From Tridacna crocea (taxonomy: Eukaryota > Mollusca > Bivalvia > Cardiida > Cardiidae), in NCBI GenBank assembly GCA_943736015.1, contig OX031057.1:37162501-37226500 (forward strand): 64,000 bases of DNA, given 5' to 3'. This document shows, in pieces, positions 1 to 10,118 of the stretch. Every line of letters starts with the position of its first letter. The stretch's first letter is position 1. The translations under genes and the position numbers were made by a program. Below the pieces are notes generated by a model. The model made no database searches. It worked only from the letters and a program-made list of their open reading frames with translations, and was not told the DNA's origin.

Positions 1-412
1 GTGGACACCATCGGTAATATTTTAACGAGTGGTGCAGCCACGAGTGAAAATATTACTGATGGTGATCACGAGATGAAATAAATTTCGATCTTTCACCGAA
101 AAAAACAAATATTCTATTTATTTCATGCTTTTAACCCTTTCTGGGAGGAGCTTTAACAAAATCCGGTACAGTTCTTTTCCGTTATTCCCCGTGGCATGCC
201 CCTTCCGCATTGCAACGCATTACAATATTACGTCAAGCGCGAGAAATGTAAGGTATATGACGTCATATTTCCCATGTGGTTGCTAGGCACGCGCAATTTA
301 TCTAGCCAACAAGGACGTGAAAATCGGTATTTTCACTGGTTGTACCAGTGTAAGATCGAAAACTATTTTCCCTGCTATTTCTCGATATCCTACCGGAAGG
401 CATGAAATAAGA
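1..412 (+). repeat. Dispersed repeat J, copy 1 (carries CRE palindrome)
   Basis: This stretch is closely similar to 6745-7128, over about 390 bases and in the same orientation. Both copies contain the phrases CCCTTTCTGGGAGGAGCTTT and GCGAGAAATGTAAGGTATATG, followed by TGACGTCA. The copy is probably cut by the window edge. It lies downstream of the last visible CEMIP-like exon, in what is presumably the next intron. I see no coding potential, and the short frames in it are not conserved between the two copies. Confidence 0.8.
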
Positions 413-713
413 AATTATCCTGTGTACAGGAGAATATCATTTAAGTTATCGATCTTTCGATTGGCCATTCGGGTACTTCGCAAACTTGTGAATTTTCAAA
501 AGAAACGACGATTTGCTAGTCAAGTTTCCCAAGGGTGATGCATGGAGAGTAATGTTATGCTTTAAACCTGTTTTCTGATGACTAGATGGCTACCTTTTTC
601 AGTATACACTCTAGAGCTTCGATCTACTACTGGTAACACCGAGGAAAATTACGAAACTCTTAAGTTGGCATCGTGATAAAACTGATATACAGAGCCTAAA
701 ACATCACTCACTC

Positions 714-759
714 ATTCATTCATTTGTTCGTTTGTTCATTCATTTATACATTCATTCAA

Positions 760-792
<33 letters not shown>
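714..792. repeat. ATTC/GTTC-type and TCTA tetranucleotide microsatellite
   Basis: An imperfect CATT/GTTC tract runs from about 714 to 757 and passes into a pure TCTA array from about 760 to 792. It is a simple sequence repeat. Confidence 0.9.
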
Positions 793-863
793 GATTCCAA
801 ACAAAGTTATATGTAACTGTGCAATTAAAATTAATCAATTACCCTATCGACATGATTCCTTAC

Positions 864-1040
864 CTTTCACAAACACTATACAATAGGCATCATATTGTGT
901 AACATTTCGCAGCAGCAGTTCTCCCTGCCCAATCCCGACGATTTCCTCTAACAACTCAAATAGGGGTTCAACATTTGTGAGAGGATGTGTGATGAAATAG
1001 TTGTTCACAATAACCGATACAACGTCGCCATCGTGCGCCT
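864..1040 (-). CDS. CEMIP-like gene, coding exon 5 (ILEI-like region, second half)
   Basis: This exon is too short for a simple ORF search and was read by hand on the minus strand. The acceptor TTTTTCAG is just right of 1040 and the donor GTAAGG is at 863-858. One frame is open for 58 full codons with a split codon at each end; the other two frames have stops. The incoming phase (2 nt) matches the outgoing phase (1 nt) of the exon at 1777-1936, rebuilding a Glu codon. The peptide has AHDGDVVSVIVNNYF, then an acidic amphipathic stretch and GIGQGELLLRNV. It aligns in order and spacing with the part of vertebrate CEMIP that follows its 'DGRILSVAVNDEG' segment, in the ILEI/FAM3-like fold. The exon ends in phase 1, so the gene continues left of the window. 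Confidence 0.8.
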
Positions 1041-1442
1041 CTGAAAAATCAAATCGAGAAAAAATTAAATGGTACTGAGATTCTTATGCAAACTTAATGC
1101 TTAACCTTTAGAATATACGTATATATATACCAGAGGCTTTTAAGGACGATGTACATTGTGATCAAGATCAGGCTTCACAGTTAGAGGCGCTGTCCCTTGT
1201 TTAGTCAAGATATCGTTCATTTTGAGTCTCATTTGATTAAAGTTTTAGCCATCTGAAGATATCTGGAATATTTCTATCGATGAAATAGAAAGATAAAGAC
1301 GATCAGAGTTATGGTAAGCAAATACGTGGCCCTGCCTCTTTCAAACACGAAACAAAAACTTATTTCTTTTACCTTACTCTCTTGGAGATAATTCAAATAC
1401 GAACCAGAAGACTAAACATGGTCATTAATTTTCTGACGATCC

Positions 1443-1639
1443 AGGGCGCGTATTCACCAACCATTCTTTAGAATATTCTTGGTCTTATTCTCCAAGGTTT
1501 TCCAAATTTGTAAGTAACACAACGTCTGATTGGCTAAACCGAATGGTTTAGCCGATCAGAAGTTGTGTTACTTACAAATGTAGAAAATTCTGGAGAAAAA
1601 GACCAAGAACGTTCTTAACTATGGTGAATACAGGCCCAG
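1443..1639. mobile_element. Foldback MITE F, copy 1 (GTATTCACCAACCATTC ends)
   Basis: Long inverted arms of about 80 bp face each other around a short centre at GGCTAAACC/GGTTTAGCC. The outer ends read GTATTCACCAACCATTC and its complement. Two more copies are at 11619-11816 and 21157-21318. It sits in intron 4 of the CEMIP-like gene. Confidence 0.85.
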
Positions 1640-1776
1640 GACATTGGTTAACTTCTGATACCGCTTGTATTGTTACGCTCAGGAACTTAAGAGAAAAAAA
1701 ACTGCGGCGCTTCAAATGATTTACATAATTATGATAAATGGAGGCACGAACAAAAATCAAAATTTACATTAAATAC

Positions 1777-1936
1777 CTCGCAAAGCCTTTAACATCCAGT
1801 ACAAAGTGTTTTCTTCTTTTACAGGGTCATCTTTCCATAGGTCATAGCCATCGAACAACTTTCTGTTCATTGCATCATCAAATATGTAGACAACTAGGCC
1901 TTCCATCCACCGACGGTGCGCAACCTTGTCGGATGT
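1777..1936 (-). CDS. CEMIP-like gene, coding exon 4 (ILEI-like region, first half)
   Basis: Minus-strand exon of 53 codons plus 1 nt. The donor GTATTT is at 1776-1771. The acceptor is less certain: ATCGAG after a CT-rich run is the best phase-0 choice, and an AAG eighteen bases later would also keep frame. The peptide runs TSDKVAHRRWMEGLVVYIFDD, then a charged tract, then ENTLYWMLKALRE. This parallels the CEMIP order 'HRGVIVHVID..., VQYLNAVPDG', the start of the ILEI/FAM3-like region. Phase agrees with both neighbouring exons. Confidence 0.8.
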
Positions 1937-1967
1937 CTCGATAAAAAGTGAGGAGAGTATCATTAAA

Positions 1968-2345
1968 TAGAGTTTATTTCATCAGCTTGTGGATTATATG
2001 GGGAAATATTTGCCGAAAAAGGGAAAGGTATGCGAAAATAACGAGTGCCGTAAGGCACTCTTTATTTTCGAGGACCTTTCCCTTTTAAGGCAAATATTTC
2101 CCCTTATTAACGAAATGCTGATGAAATAAATTATATATTATATTTCTTCTGATTATTCTATATGAATATACATGTACATGTATATGAATGCCACTTTTAA
2201 AACTAGTCATTGCATCGAAATTAAACAAACTAGTTCCAGATTTTTGGCTTGAGGAAAATATTCACTTTGACGGGGAAATAATTCCCACCAGTTTAAATTA
2301 CGACATTTCTTTACTCATAACATTTCTGAAAATAGAAATATGAAA
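1968..2345. mobile_element. Repeat G, copy 1, with a palindromic left part
   Basis: The segment at about 1999-2105 is a foldback: GGGGAAATATTTGCC and its complement, with AAAGGGAAAGG, GCGAAAATAA and GAGTGCC arms meeting near 2047. The rest (ATGAATGCCACTTTTAAAAC, then GACGGGGAAATAATTCCC) recurs at 17740-17870 and 19028-19150, where a 1.16 kb element splits the copy. It lies in intron 3 of the CEMIP-like gene. Confidence 0.75.
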
Positions 2346-2998
2346 TATAATATTTTACTAATAAACGCAAAAAATGATCTTCACCTGTTAAATTTTGAGA
2401 AAAAAAGACTTAAAATGAAGATGAGCAACGTTTATTCAAAGGCAAGTCGTGTTTTTCTCATATCTCCCATATTTAATTACCTTAAACATGTCTTCCTAAA
2501 GGGTATGTACAGTAAGGTTTAAATATAAGCCGGACAACAAATATCGCGTGCTTAATAAAGACAGCATTATAACAACGTTTCTCACAACTAAAAGTAGCAG
2601 GAAAAGCAGGGGTCTTTTCACACCAACACCTTACATTCTAAATTCAATCTTAATTCAAACTATCAAATAAAACAACTATATTTGCCAGTTGGTGTGGTAG
2701 CAAATAATATTGTCAGTTTAAATTTTAGACTTAAAATCACGTGTTCATCTTCGGGATTTGATGAAAAGATCCGGAGTTCAATTCGAAGAAGTAGTCAGTG
2801 ATGTTCTACATAGAAAAAATGCCTGACACAGAAAATACTTCATAGACAACATGTGTGATACAGAAAACATATCCCGATTTGTTATATAAGTGTTTTAGAT
2901 AACGTCCGTATGTTAGTAACGCCATTTATGGGTATATGAAACATAATAATTTATGGGATATGTATTATCATTTTATCAAACCAGTTAACTGAAATTCT
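2346..2998. other. Unassigned A+T-rich intron sequence
   Basis: Part of intron 3 of the CEMIP-like gene. I see no exon, tandem repeat or strong inverted repeat here. The single 60-codon frame has no recognisable content. Confidence 0.5.
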
Positions 2999-2999
2999 A

Positions 3000-3228
3000 T
3001 TAACTCTTTACCACACGAGAAAATTTTAGACTGGTTCAAATTGAAAGCATTTGCAGAAGACAAAATGAAGGTGATTGAAATTTTGAAATTTGTTTTGTGA
3101 AGGGTAGAAAAGATTGTGGGAAAAGGAGAAAATGCTGGTTACCAGCATTTTCTCCTTTACCCACAATGTTTTCTAAAGGCTTCTTTCTCAGGGGCGTCAA
3201 AAGTAGGGATTGTGTGGTAATGGGTTGA
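3000..3228 (-). mobile_element. TTAA-hairpin MITE (family A)
   Basis: Starts TTAACTCTTTACCACACGA and ends GGTAATGGGTTGA. The central hairpin GGGAAAAGGAGAAAATGCTG / CAGCATTTTCTCCTTT.CCC is clear. The right-hand TTAA has mutated to TTGA. It lies in intron 3 of the CEMIP-like gene. Confidence 0.9.
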
Positions 3229-3744
3229 GTAAGTCTTGGTGAATATCAAATCTTATATGTTATAGTCAACGAGTTAAACAAAATGATAATACACTAACTC
3301 GAATGTGAGATTCTACTTATCATTTAAAAAGAATGGCGGGCAAACTAACATCATCGACCGCTACCTTTAGCCTATATATAGTTTATGTGTCCATGTTTAG
3401 AGGTGTAGTTCGTTTTGAAATACTTATAAATACTAGAAGATAGCTCTGTGATATTTAAATCAAAAGTAGAATTGAACTGCTCATCACTATAAATTTACTC
3501 TCAATTAAACACAAAAGGGACAAAAAAAAAAACCTTTTAATATTCTTGTGTATTATCAATGAGAAGTTACGGGTTCAATGCACTGCTGAATGAAGTTTTA
3601 GGTGATGAAATGACGCATCTGTCACTTGCATATGGCAATAATACGAAAACAAAAACAGACGAGTAAAATTTGTTTCACCCAAATGAAGCCTCACCATACA
3701 TTTGATGTTACGAAAACCGTTCAGCTTTGCTCTGAGGAAACGGG

Positions 3745-3860
3745 GTTTAACGTGTCTGCAAAAACGATCGTCCATACTCAGCTTACACAGTCCCGGCAGG
3801 CTGACCTAGGTCGAAACTTTTTGCTATTGTTTAGTTTTCTGCATGTCAGAGAACCATTCT
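3745..3860 (+). repeat. Family C repeat (GGCAGGCTGACCTAGGTCGA core)
   Basis: Core GCAGGCTGACCTAGGTCGAAACTTTT followed by TTTTCTGCATGTC. Related pieces are at 4515-4640, 8150-8280, 31505-31620 and 61965-62075. The core commonly forms a short CAGCCTGCGC/GCGCAGGCTG stem. Confidence 0.65.
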
Positions 3861-3969
3861 TAACTATGACTCAGCTGGTCTGTAAACAATCCATCTTATG
3901 CGACGTTTCCCTATTTATAATGCATTACAAAGATGCATTAAACGTCCTTTTCCCTACGGATTGCTTATT

Positions 3970-4232
3970 TGTGACCCATCACGCAAAAAGGGACCTTCTT
4001 GGAACTGCGAAAAGTATCAACCCTGATCAGACTGCGCGAATTGCGCAGGCTGACTAGGGTTGACACTTTTCGCATTTATGACATTTTCTGTAAAGTGCTC
4101 ATTTTATCTTGTTATACAATCACTTTTGAATTATCAACTTCAATTGACCTACACCAATATATTTGATCTGTTTTCATCTAATTGATGTACAGAATTCCCA
4201 GATGGTCCCTTTTTGCGTGGTGGGTGGTCACA
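3970..4232. mobile_element. MITE B, copy 1 (TGTGACCCATCACGC ends)
   Basis: Terminal inverted repeats of about 26 bp: left TGTGACCCATCACGCAAAAA, right the complement with two changes. The interior has a stem at GATCAGACTGCGC / GCGCAGGCTGAC and the phrase TGATCTGTTTTCATCTAATT shared by all three copies (8289-8545 and 10119-10345 are the others). Its right end is about 41 bases from the edge of the CEMIP-like exon at 4274-4431, on the donor side. Confidence 0.85.
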
Positions 4233-4273
4233 TTTGTGTTTTTTCCCCCAGATTACCGAAACCGGGCCATTAC

Positions 4274-4431
4274 CTGGTGACGATAGAGCGGGCTCATTCT
4301 CTCCACCGTCGATGTCAGTTTTGTCCACGATCTTTTAAGTTGACCATACATTTGAAGTTTACCTTGGTCGTGAATAGCGATAAACTTTTCGCCATCCTCC
4401 GTTAAGGTAGTTCTGTCGGCATTTCGGTCTC
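4274..4431 (-). CDS. CEMIP-like gene, coding exon 3 (G8 end and SWT motif)
   Basis: Minus-strand exon with acceptor TTTTTTCCCAG just right of 4431 and donor GTAATG at 4273-4268. It starts in phase 1, completing the Gly codon begun by the G8 exon, then has 52 open codons and ends in phase 0 after CAG. It contains IAIHDQGKLQMYGQLKRSWT followed by KLTSTVE. In vertebrate CEMIP the equivalent place has a Leu-His-Gly / Lys-Leu-Ser-Trp-Thr segment. This is one of the best anchors for the identification. Confidence 0.85.
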
Positions 4432-4514
4432 CTGGGAAAAAAGGTTAAAATGTATCTCGGCTTTTTTTAGTGCCAAACTTATGTATCATCCTCTGTGAAA
4501 AGGGGGATAGAGAA

Positions 4515-4690
4515 ATCTGCGAAAAGCATTAACCCAGGTCAGTCTGCGCTGTCCGCGCAGGCTGACCTGGAAAAAAACTTTTCGATATTAATTTTATCAA
4601 TTTTCTGTATGTCGAATGACCAGTGCACATTATGATACAGCGCATTGATATACACAACAAATTTCATGGATCCCTTACTATGTCATGCCT
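4515..4690. repeat. Family C repeat copy
   Basis: GTCAGTCTGCGC / GCGCAGGCTGACCTGG stem followed by TTTTCTGTATGTCGAATGACC and a TGATACAGCG segment. The layout is the same as at 31505-31620. Confidence 0.6.
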
Positions 4691-4715
4691 TGGTAGGATG
4701 CATCAAAGAAATGCA

Positions 4716-4950
4716 TTAACCCTCTACCAGACAATCCCTGTTTTTTTCACTATCCTGAGATAGGAGCCTTTAGAAAACATTGTGGAAAAAAAGGGAAACA
4801 ATTCTGGTAACCAGTATTTTCCTCTTTTCCTACAGTGTTTTCTGCCCTGCTGGAATCAGATTTCAATTTCCGTGTTATATTTATTTTGTCGTCTTATTTT
4901 GGCTTTCAATTTGGACCAGTCTAAAATTTTGTCCTTTGGGAATGGGTTAA
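4716..4950 (+). mobile_element. TTAA-hairpin MITE (family A)
   Basis: TTAA at both ends (TTAACCCTCTACC ... GGGAATGGGTTAA). The central hairpin has decayed arms around CTGGTAACCAG. It lies in intron 2 of the CEMIP-like gene. Confidence 0.88.
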
Positions 4951-5118
4951 GTCCCCTATAGTTAGACCATGACTGATATCAATTTGGCCTCTTTCGACGA
5001 CTGACAATTTAAACCTTATCCACCTGAATAAGTGAAATGAAGTTTTCAAGCCAATGGTAAAACACTAAATTCAGCTATTTCAAAAAATATTCTAGAGAGT
5101 AAGATATCTTCTTATAAG

Positions 5119-5180
5119 ACAGTGTAGATCCAAGATCAGACTGCACGTTCTGTGCAGTCTGATCTTGACCTACACTGTCT
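5119..5180. repeat. GATCAGACTGCAC hairpin
   Basis: Near-perfect palindrome GATCAGACTGCAC-GTTCT-GTGCAGTCTGATC, flanked by GTAGATCCAA / TTGACCTAC. It is the core stem of family C. Similar bare stems are at about 45790-45830, 49345-49380 and 63525-63565. Confidence 0.75.
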
Positions 5181-5809
5181 GCAAAAGGTCAGTGAGTCGT
5201 GCTTAGCAACCTCAGCTTTCGGGTTAGTAAATTACCTTTGCTAAGTATACATTTCATTTCTGAAAAAAAAAAATTCTTATAAAGGCATTTCAAGGTTATT
5301 TTGTCCTCATTCTAATTCTAAAAACAATAGCCTTACCAGAGTAATTTCAAAGTTGCTCTGTCCATATTTCCATTCAAAAACATAGCCTACTGAGAGCAAA
5401 GGAAAAAAGAAACCTTACTGACACCAGTTTTCAATTCGAAAAAGAAAAACTTAAAACAAGAGCAATACCATTGTTGCTGCGTCAATATTACTATTATCAG
5501 AAAAAAATGACATTACCTTTTTATTTCTATATTTTCATTCGAAAAAAGCAGATGGCATCATAATGCCATTTCAATGTTACTTTGTACTTATTTCCATTCT
5601 CAGAAACACACACACACACAAAGATACTCTGACACGATAAATTCCAATGCTTTCATTTTACAAAACAAAAACCTTTATAACAGCAATTTCAATATGGCCG
5701 TTCCAGAATGTCTCAACAATGCAGATAGTGCAAATTTAACATGGGATTGTATCGTTATGCAGTATGATACTGATCAGGATTCAAAGGCAAGTATAGAAGG
5801 GAAAGACGC

Positions 5810-6041
5810 TTAAACGCGTTACCACACCATCCCAAATTTTAACGGCCCTGAAAAAGAAGTCTTTTGAAAACATTGTAGGAAAAGAAGAAAATGCTGGTAA
5901 CCAGCATTTTTCTCCTTTTCTCACAATGTTTTCTATTCTTCTCAAAACAATTTTTAATTTTTTGGGCTATATTTATTATGTCGTCTGCCAGTGCTTTCAA
6001 TTTGGACAGGTCTAAAATCTTGTCGTTTGGTAAAGGTTTAA
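5810..6041 (+). mobile_element. TTAA-hairpin MITE (family A)
   Basis: TTAA-type ends and the full central hairpin GAAAATGCTGGTAACCAGCA. It lies in intron 2 of the CEMIP-like gene. Confidence 0.9.
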
Positions 6042-6318
6042 ACCATTACCAACGTCACAGCTTTCCACCTTGACTTATCTATTTCCAGCGATTGAGATAC
6101 ATGTAGTGTTTCGCACTAATGCCGCAGCACAGGATCATTATTGTGTCACTTGACAAAGTTTATTTGGCAAAGGAACTGTTTCCCACAGAAGAATATTTTG
6201 TAAAATAATGGCATGTGAAATCTAGAAAAGTATTTTGGGGTGTACTTGATGCTGCGATGAAACTGAAATAATGTGAAAAAAAACTGCGTCAAACATCATC
6301 TAAAGCAAACCTACCTAC

Positions 6319-6535
6319 CTTTCAAATTAATTTCGACTGTACCGTTGTGGCGACATATTTCACTGCCTATAATCAGATGTCCATGCTGGTTAACAAGGAT
6401 TGAATGCGTCCATATGACGATCACGTGACCTTGGTTGAAGACAAGTCTCCCATTTCCGGTTATTACGATAGAGTTCACTTCCAAGTACTGAACATCCAGC
6501 AAAGTACCTTCTGTTATATACAAGTCTGTTGAGGA
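6319..6535 (-). CDS. CEMIP-like gene, coding exon 2 (G8 domain)
   Basis: Minus-strand exon of 72 codons plus 1 nt. The acceptor is CTTTTCATCTTACAG just right of 6535 and the donor GTAGGT is at 6318-6313. The peptide begins SSTDLYITEGTLLDVQYLEV, continues SIVITGNGRLVFN, then HSILVNQHGHLIIGSEICRH, and ends GTVEINLKG. This is the G8 pattern: alternating beta strands, conserved glycines, and a 'GG.L..GS..CP..G...I.L.G' tail. G8 domains occur in CEMIP, CEMIP2/TMEM2 and fibrocystin-type proteins. The flanking exons select CEMIP. Incoming phase 0 and outgoing phase 1 fit exons 1 and 3. Confidence 0.88.
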
Positions 6536-6744
6536 CTGTAAGATGAAAAGGAAATAAATCATGTTTCTTTATTTTTTTTTCAATTCCAGAACAAGCTGTC
6601 AATCTTTTGAAAGAATCTTTTTTTGGCGATGCCCGGATCGGCAGCAAGAATTTACAGAATACTCGACTCAATTTGGTTCGAATATTGAATGACTACTTAG
6701 ATCACGGGATATATCATGACATAGATAAATAGAGAATATTTGTT

Positions 6745-7128
6745 TTTTTCCGGCGCAGCCACTCGTGAAAATATTACCGATGGTGTTCACGAGATTTCGA
6801 TCTTTCACCGAAAAAAAACAACAAATATTCTATTTATTTCACGATTTTAACCCTTTCTGGGAGGAGCTTTATCAAATTCCAGTACAGTTCTTTTCCGTTA
6901 TTCCCCGTGGTGTACCCCTCCCGCATAGCAACACATTACAATATTACGTCAAGCGCGAGAAATGTAAGGTATATGACGTCATATTTCCCATCTGGTTGTG
7001 AGAGACGCGCAATTTACCTAGGTAACAAGAACGTGAAAACCGATATTTTCACTGGTGATACCGGTGTAAAATCGAAAAATATTTTCACTGCTATTTCTCG
7101 ACATCCCACCGGAAAGCATGAAATAATG
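6745..7128 (+). repeat. Dispersed repeat J, copy 2
   Basis: Same sequence as 1-412. At the left a weak foldback pairs AATAGAGAATATTTG (about 6730-6744) with CAAATATTCTATT (about 6825-6837). It carries TATGACGTCATA at 6972-6983. It lies in intron 1 of the CEMIP-like gene. Confidence 0.8.
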
Positions 7129-7853
7129 TCAAATTGTTTAGGACAACAGTATGATACGAAAAGCAAAAATACGTATATCATTAAGAAGGAGATTTCTGGT
7201 CAAAACTCAGAATAAATTAAGGTATGGTGTTGGCCCAGGTTCAGACTTTAGGTTTGTTTGAAGGGATAACGTGAAGCGACAAACACAGTTATTTTTGTTT
7301 CTAAGGTTGTGAGTTTTCACGCTGTAGTCTTAGCTCTTTTAAATAACTGTGAGAAAAGAAGCAATTTGTTAAAACAAGCCATGTCGTGTAAAATCCGTCT
7401 TTTCTTTCTTTAAAAGTTTGTCTTTATTCAAAGGTACTGTACTCGGGGTTATCACAGAAGGATAGGCATATGAGAAGGAAAAGCAGCAGTGTTTAACTCC
7501 CATGCAAAGCTTGATTGGACGCTCCACCCCCTATCTTTTTTTAATCACCAAAATTGTCCTTCGTTTTCAAACATGAAAATAAAATTAAGCCTGACAAAAT
7601 CTTACCCCCCCCCCCCACCCACGTCTCCCCTCAATATTGCATTTCCTCTTACAGCTATGGTTATTACGCATAGTTCTTTATTCACATTGAACAATGAAAG
7701 TACATGAGGTTGCGACAGGTGTGGCCCGTATATCATCTTATCTTGTAAAGGTATTTCATACAATTACTAACAAGATGAACTGCCATCTCGTTTTCGGTAT
7801 CGAAAAATGACAATGCCCTGGTATACTGATGCATGGGAAGTCTGTACTGTATT
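7129..7853. other. Unassigned intron 1 sequence with poly-C tract
   Basis: I see no exon. The only landmark is a C-rich run at about 7604-7620. Confidence 0.5.
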
Positions 7854-8075
7854 TTAACCTTTTCGCAAACAATTCCTGGTTTTTACGACCCAGAGCCTTT
7901 TGAAAACATTGTGGGAAAAGGAGAAAATGCTGATAACCAGCATTTTCTCCTTTTCCCACAGTGTTTTCTACCCTACTCGAAACAAATTTCAATTTTTGAG
8001 CTACCTTTATTTTGTTGTCTGCAAGTGCTTTCAATTTGGACAAATCTAGAATTTTGTCGTTTGGTAAAGGATTAA
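7854..8075 (+). mobile_element. TTAA-hairpin MITE (family A)
   Basis: Ends TTAACCTTTTCGCAAACAA ... GGTAAAGGATTAA. Near-perfect hairpin GTGGGAAAAGGAGAAAATGC / GCATTTTCTCCTTTTCCCAC. It lies in intron 1 of the CEMIP-like gene. Confidence 0.92.
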
Positions 8076-8149
8076 ACTAGCTATTGGATTTTAGAACTAA
8101 ATATCAGTGATTTATATAAAGTTTGAACCATGCTCTATAAAAAGGATGT

Positions 8150-8288
8150 CTGTTGCATCTGCAAAAAGTATCAGCCCTTGTCAGCCTGCGCAGTCCAGGC
8201 AGGCTGACCTAGGTCGAAAACTTTTACTATAGGCCATTTTTCTGTGTGGATGAACATAATTCAATTGTTTGTCAGTCATAATTAATTT
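8150..8288. repeat. Family C repeat copy
   Basis: TCTGCAAAAAGTATCAGCCC, then the GTCAGCCTGCGCAG / CAGGCAGGCTGACC stem and the TTTTCTGTGTGGATG tail. It abuts a family B element. Confidence 0.65.
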
Positions 8289-8545
8289 CTGACCCATCAA
8301 GCAAAAAGTGACCTTCTCGGAACTGCGAAAAGCTTCAGCCCTAGTCAGACTGCGCGAATTGCGTAGGCTGACCAGATTTGACACCTTTGGCTTTAATGAC
8401 ATTTTCTGTGTGAAAAGTGGTCATTGTACCTTCTTATATAACCATTTTTGAGTTACATTACATTGACCTGCACTGTCGTTGATCTGTTTTCATCTAATTG
8501 ATGTACAGATTACCCTGATGGTCCCTTTTTGCGTGATGTGACACA
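8289..8545. mobile_element. MITE B, copy 2
   Basis: Ends TGACCCATCAAGCAAAAAG and CTTTTTGCGTGATGTGACAC. The interior matches copies 1 and 3. It lies in intron 1 of the CEMIP-like gene. Confidence 0.8.
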
Positions 8546-8875
8546 TCTTATGAACTAAGAATAATGCAATATATTATATACCTAGCAGTGAAATCTTGGA
8601 ATTTACCAGTTTAATAAATTTTGATATCATCACTAGTGATGACATCAACTTTCACTTTCACTTCCTGCCGTAATTAAGGAACTACTTTTTTTTCATTATG
8701 CACTTATAGATAGTGTTAATTGTAGGTTCTATATTTTCAACCAGACAATCCAACTACTTTTCTCAGTCTAAACACACATAAAAAAATAAAATTACAAAAA
8801 TATTCTTGAAATATTTTCTTTCAAACGAAAAATTAAAAATAATAATGTTAATAATGTATATAATAAATAGAATAA

Positions 8876-9022
8876 TCAACTGGTTATTTTTTACATGAAA
8901 AATATCTCACTCGGATGCGTCGTAAGGCGTTAAAAAAACTCGTGCTGCGCACTCGTTTTTTCAACGCCTAACAACGCATCCTCGTGAGATATTTTTCATA
9001 TCAAAAATAACCTGTTGATTAT
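8876..9022. mobile_element. 147-bp foldback hairpin element
   Basis: Arms AATCAACTGGTTATTTTT ... GAAAAATATCTCAC ... GCGTTAAAAAAACTCGTG pair with CGAGTTTTTTCAACGC ... GTGAGATATTTTTCAT ... AAAATAACCTGTTGATT. They meet at a short GCTGCGC centre near 8958. It is almost one continuous stem of about 65 bp. No coding content. Confidence 0.85.
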
Positions 9023-9104
9023 CCTCTATGAATTACACGGTATAATGGATATAGGAGGTGCACTGAACCCACTGTCCCTAGAGCAGACTTGTACATCTCG
9101 ATAG

Positions 9105-9275
9105 CATTTTGCAGATGAAACGATATGTAGCTCATGTGACGAGGTTTCTTTTGAAAGAGTTGAAAGATTATTGGTAAAAGATAAAATGCTGACTACTATT
9201 TCTCTTTTTCCCCAAAAGTGTTTCCAAAAGCCTCTCCACAAAAGCTCATTTTGGATATGTCGGTAAAGGGATAGA
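9105..9275 (-). mobile_element. Degenerate TTAA-hairpin MITE (family A)
   Basis: Recognisable centre GGTAAAAGATAAAATGCTGACTACTATTTCTCTTTTTCCCC and GTCGGTAAAGGGATA end. The left terminus is lost. Confidence 0.55.
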
Positions 9276-9487
9276 GCTTTACACGTTTTATGTCACTGCC
9301 AAAAAAGATAATAATAATAATTGTATGTAATGTTGATAGGTTTCAGGCAAATAAACTACTCAAAATTTGCTAGGGATCACCGTAAAAGATTCACTCTAAA
9401 TATATATATGTGGCATGTATCATGTATGATTTTACAGTAAGTTACATTGCCACACTGAGCAATAAACTGACCGATGGAAATAGATCT

Positions 9488-9656
9488 TTAAGCCTTTACC
9501 TCACAATGCTGGATACCAGCATTTTTTTTTCCTTTTTCAACAATGTTTTCTACCCTATTACAGACAGCATAGTGCACGTTGCATTTACTTTTTGGTCAGC
9601 AAATGCTTTCAACTTGGACAAATTTAGCGTTTTACAGTATGGTAAAGAGTTTATGC
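9488..9656 (+). mobile_element. Degenerate TTAA-hairpin MITE (family A)
   Basis: TTAAGCCTTTACCTCACAAT start, CTGGATACCAGCATTTT centre, TGCTTTCAACTTGGACAAAT and GGTAAAGAGTTTA end. The left hairpin arm is missing. Confidence 0.65.
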
Positions 9657-9774
9657 AAAACTATTAACTATTGTAACTTATAAACCCATACAGAAATATT
9701 CAAGTGATCCCTATCAAAGTTTGAGTAGTATATAACTGCATATACGTCTTGCATCCCTTTTTACTCTCATGGAG

Positions 9775-10026
9775 AAAATGGCTTTTATCAATACGTTTGA
9801 GGAAAAACAGGCATGTTTTAGCTCCAGATTTCTCTAAACTGCTGATTATAGCTGAATGAATCGCACCAGGTGGGGTTTCATTGTTTCACTGAGTAAAAGT
9901 TTATTTTAGTTTGAAATTCAAAGTAACGGTTGTCGCATGGAAAAGTAGTCTGGTTCTGTAACGAGGATGCCCAAACTAGATAGATGTGTATTTGTAGAAT
10001 GCCATTTAGTGGGAGATAATGCTGAA
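9775..10026 (+). repeat. Dispersed repeat I, copy 1
   Basis: Matches 43980-44233 in the same orientation. Shared phrases are ATCAATACGTTTGAGGA, TCAAAGTAACGGTTGTCGC and GAATGCCATYTAGYGGGAGA. It is non-coding and of unknown type. Confidence 0.75.
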
Positions 10027-10118
10027 AATTTAAACTAATAATGTTATCCTGTCGATGCTGTGAAGAAAAGAAAAATTAGTTTCAGTTAAACCTTGGACGA
10101 CAATTAAATAAAACATTT

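Noticed and set aside
3626-4057. 143-residue plus frame
   Set aside because: It crosses a family C repeat and the end of MITE B (the same MITE phrase is seen at 8290 and 10119). It is antisense to an intron of the CEMIP-like gene.
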